Assembly: GCA_035433705.1 (NCBI GenBank)
Contig: DAORVK010000094.1
Coordinates: forward strand, 1-6,927
Direction of reading: 5' to 3'
Origin: CADEFQ01 sp035433705
GTDB taxonomy: Bacteria; Pseudomonadota; Gammaproteobacteria; Steroidobacterales; Steroidobacteraceae
DNA length: 6,927 nt
Under the pieces are notes generated by a model that saw nothing but the letters and a program-made list of their open reading frames with translations, was not told where the DNA came from and did not search any database. Of the stretch, positions 6,847 through 6,927 are shown in pieces. Numbering within the stretch: position 1 is the first letter of the stretch; the number at the start of each line of letters is the position of its first letter. The translations under genes were made by a program, and so were the position numbers.

Positions 6847-6927
6847 CCATCCGCCCCCAGCGGAAATCGCGTAGCAGCCGGCGCAGGCGGCTCTCCATGC
6901 GGTCGAGATTGGTGTAATGGCGGAATC
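6824..6927 (-). CDS. XrtA-locus polysaccharide deacetylase, C-terminal end (partial)
   Basis: Only the last 33 residues and the TAG stop (6824-6826) are in the window; the rest lies beyond 6927. The readable tail begins FRHYTNLDRMESRLRRLL and ends with WGRMDEVFGVG. This closely resembles, from memory, the C-terminus of the polysaccharide deacetylase subfamily found in PEP-CTERM/exosortase A loci (NodB-fold carbohydrate esterase 4 type). Those enzymes are thought to remove N-acetyl groups from the exported polysaccharide. None of the catalytic NodB motifs are visible, so activity cannot be judged. The end of the gene overlaps the start of the FemAB-like gene, which fits translational coupling and the usual deacetylase-FemAB order of these loci. 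The call rests on a short tail plus context. Confidence 0.72.
   Translation of the reverse strand, partial: FRHYTNLDRMESRLRRLLRDFRWGRMDEVFGVG
6841..6844 (-). promoter_or_regulatory. Possible ribosome binding site for an alternative GTG start of the FemAB-like gene
   Basis: On the minus strand GAGG is followed by a six-base spacer and then GTG at 6834-6832, in frame with the FemAB-like protein (codon 5 of the longer version). This spacing is ideal. The ATG at 6846 has only a G-rich stretch (GGGGGCGG, 6858-6851) four bases away. The site therefore argues weakly for the shorter form, which would overlap the deacetylase by 11 nt. Confidence 0.35.

Noticed and set aside
1..6927. CRISPR array, tRNA, rRNA, insertion sequence or attachment site
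   Set aside because: No regularly spaced repeats, cloverleaf, transposase or terminal repeats were seen by eye; the window is filled by the seven genes.

Overview
The window is a tightly packed block of genes, all on the minus strand, from an extracellular polysaccharide locus of the exosortase A (XrtA/EpsH, PEP-CTERM) type. Several proteins resemble the helper families known from such loci: the C-terminus of the XrtA-locus polysaccharide deacetylase, the FemAB-related protein, the two 'PEP-CTERM/EpsH1 system associated' sugar transferases (stp1-like and stp2-like) and the N-terminus of the XrtA-system amidotransferase. These assignments come from recalled family sequences, not from a search. 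The high GC content (about two thirds by eye) and this gene set suggest a beta- or gammaproteobacterium. The 100-N run suggests a scaffolded draft or metagenome assembly. The genus cannot be told from the window.

Layout in transcription order (high to low coordinates): polysaccharide deacetylase C-terminus (6927-6824, cut by the window edge); FemAB-like protein (6846-5773); a complete 644-residue asparagine-synthase-like amidotransferase (5768-3834); stp1-like glycosyltransferase (3837-2747, interrupted by the N gap); AlgD-like nucleotide-sugar dehydrogenase (2750-1434); stp2-like glycosyltransferase (1423-281); and the N-terminus of a second amidotransferase (275-1, cut by the window edge). 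Genes overlap (4 nt twice, 23 or 11 nt once) or are 4-10 nt apart. There is no space for internal promoters or terminators, so the block is almost certainly one operon whose promoter lies beyond 6927. No stretch over 10 nt lies outside a gene, apart from the N gap inside stp1.

Likely joint role (inference): the dehydrogenase makes a nucleotide-activated uronic acid. Two GT4-type transferases help build the repeat unit. The deacetylase, the FemAB-like protein and the two glutamine-dependent amidotransferases modify it. One AlgD-type enzyme with two AsnB-type amidotransferases makes a uronamide-containing polymer a reasonable hypothesis.

Points that stand out: no exosortase gene lies between the two sugar transferases, where I recall it often sits, and the dehydrogenase occupies that place; the complete amidotransferase has Val in place of the usual acidic residue of its second synthetase motif; a perfect 9-bp hairpin starts on the last base of the deacetylase stop codon, inside the start of the FemAB-like gene; and the 100-N gap cannot be the true length, because the two halves of stp1 are out of frame across it. 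The rest looks like an ordinary XrtA-type locus, and I do not see a clearly new system.
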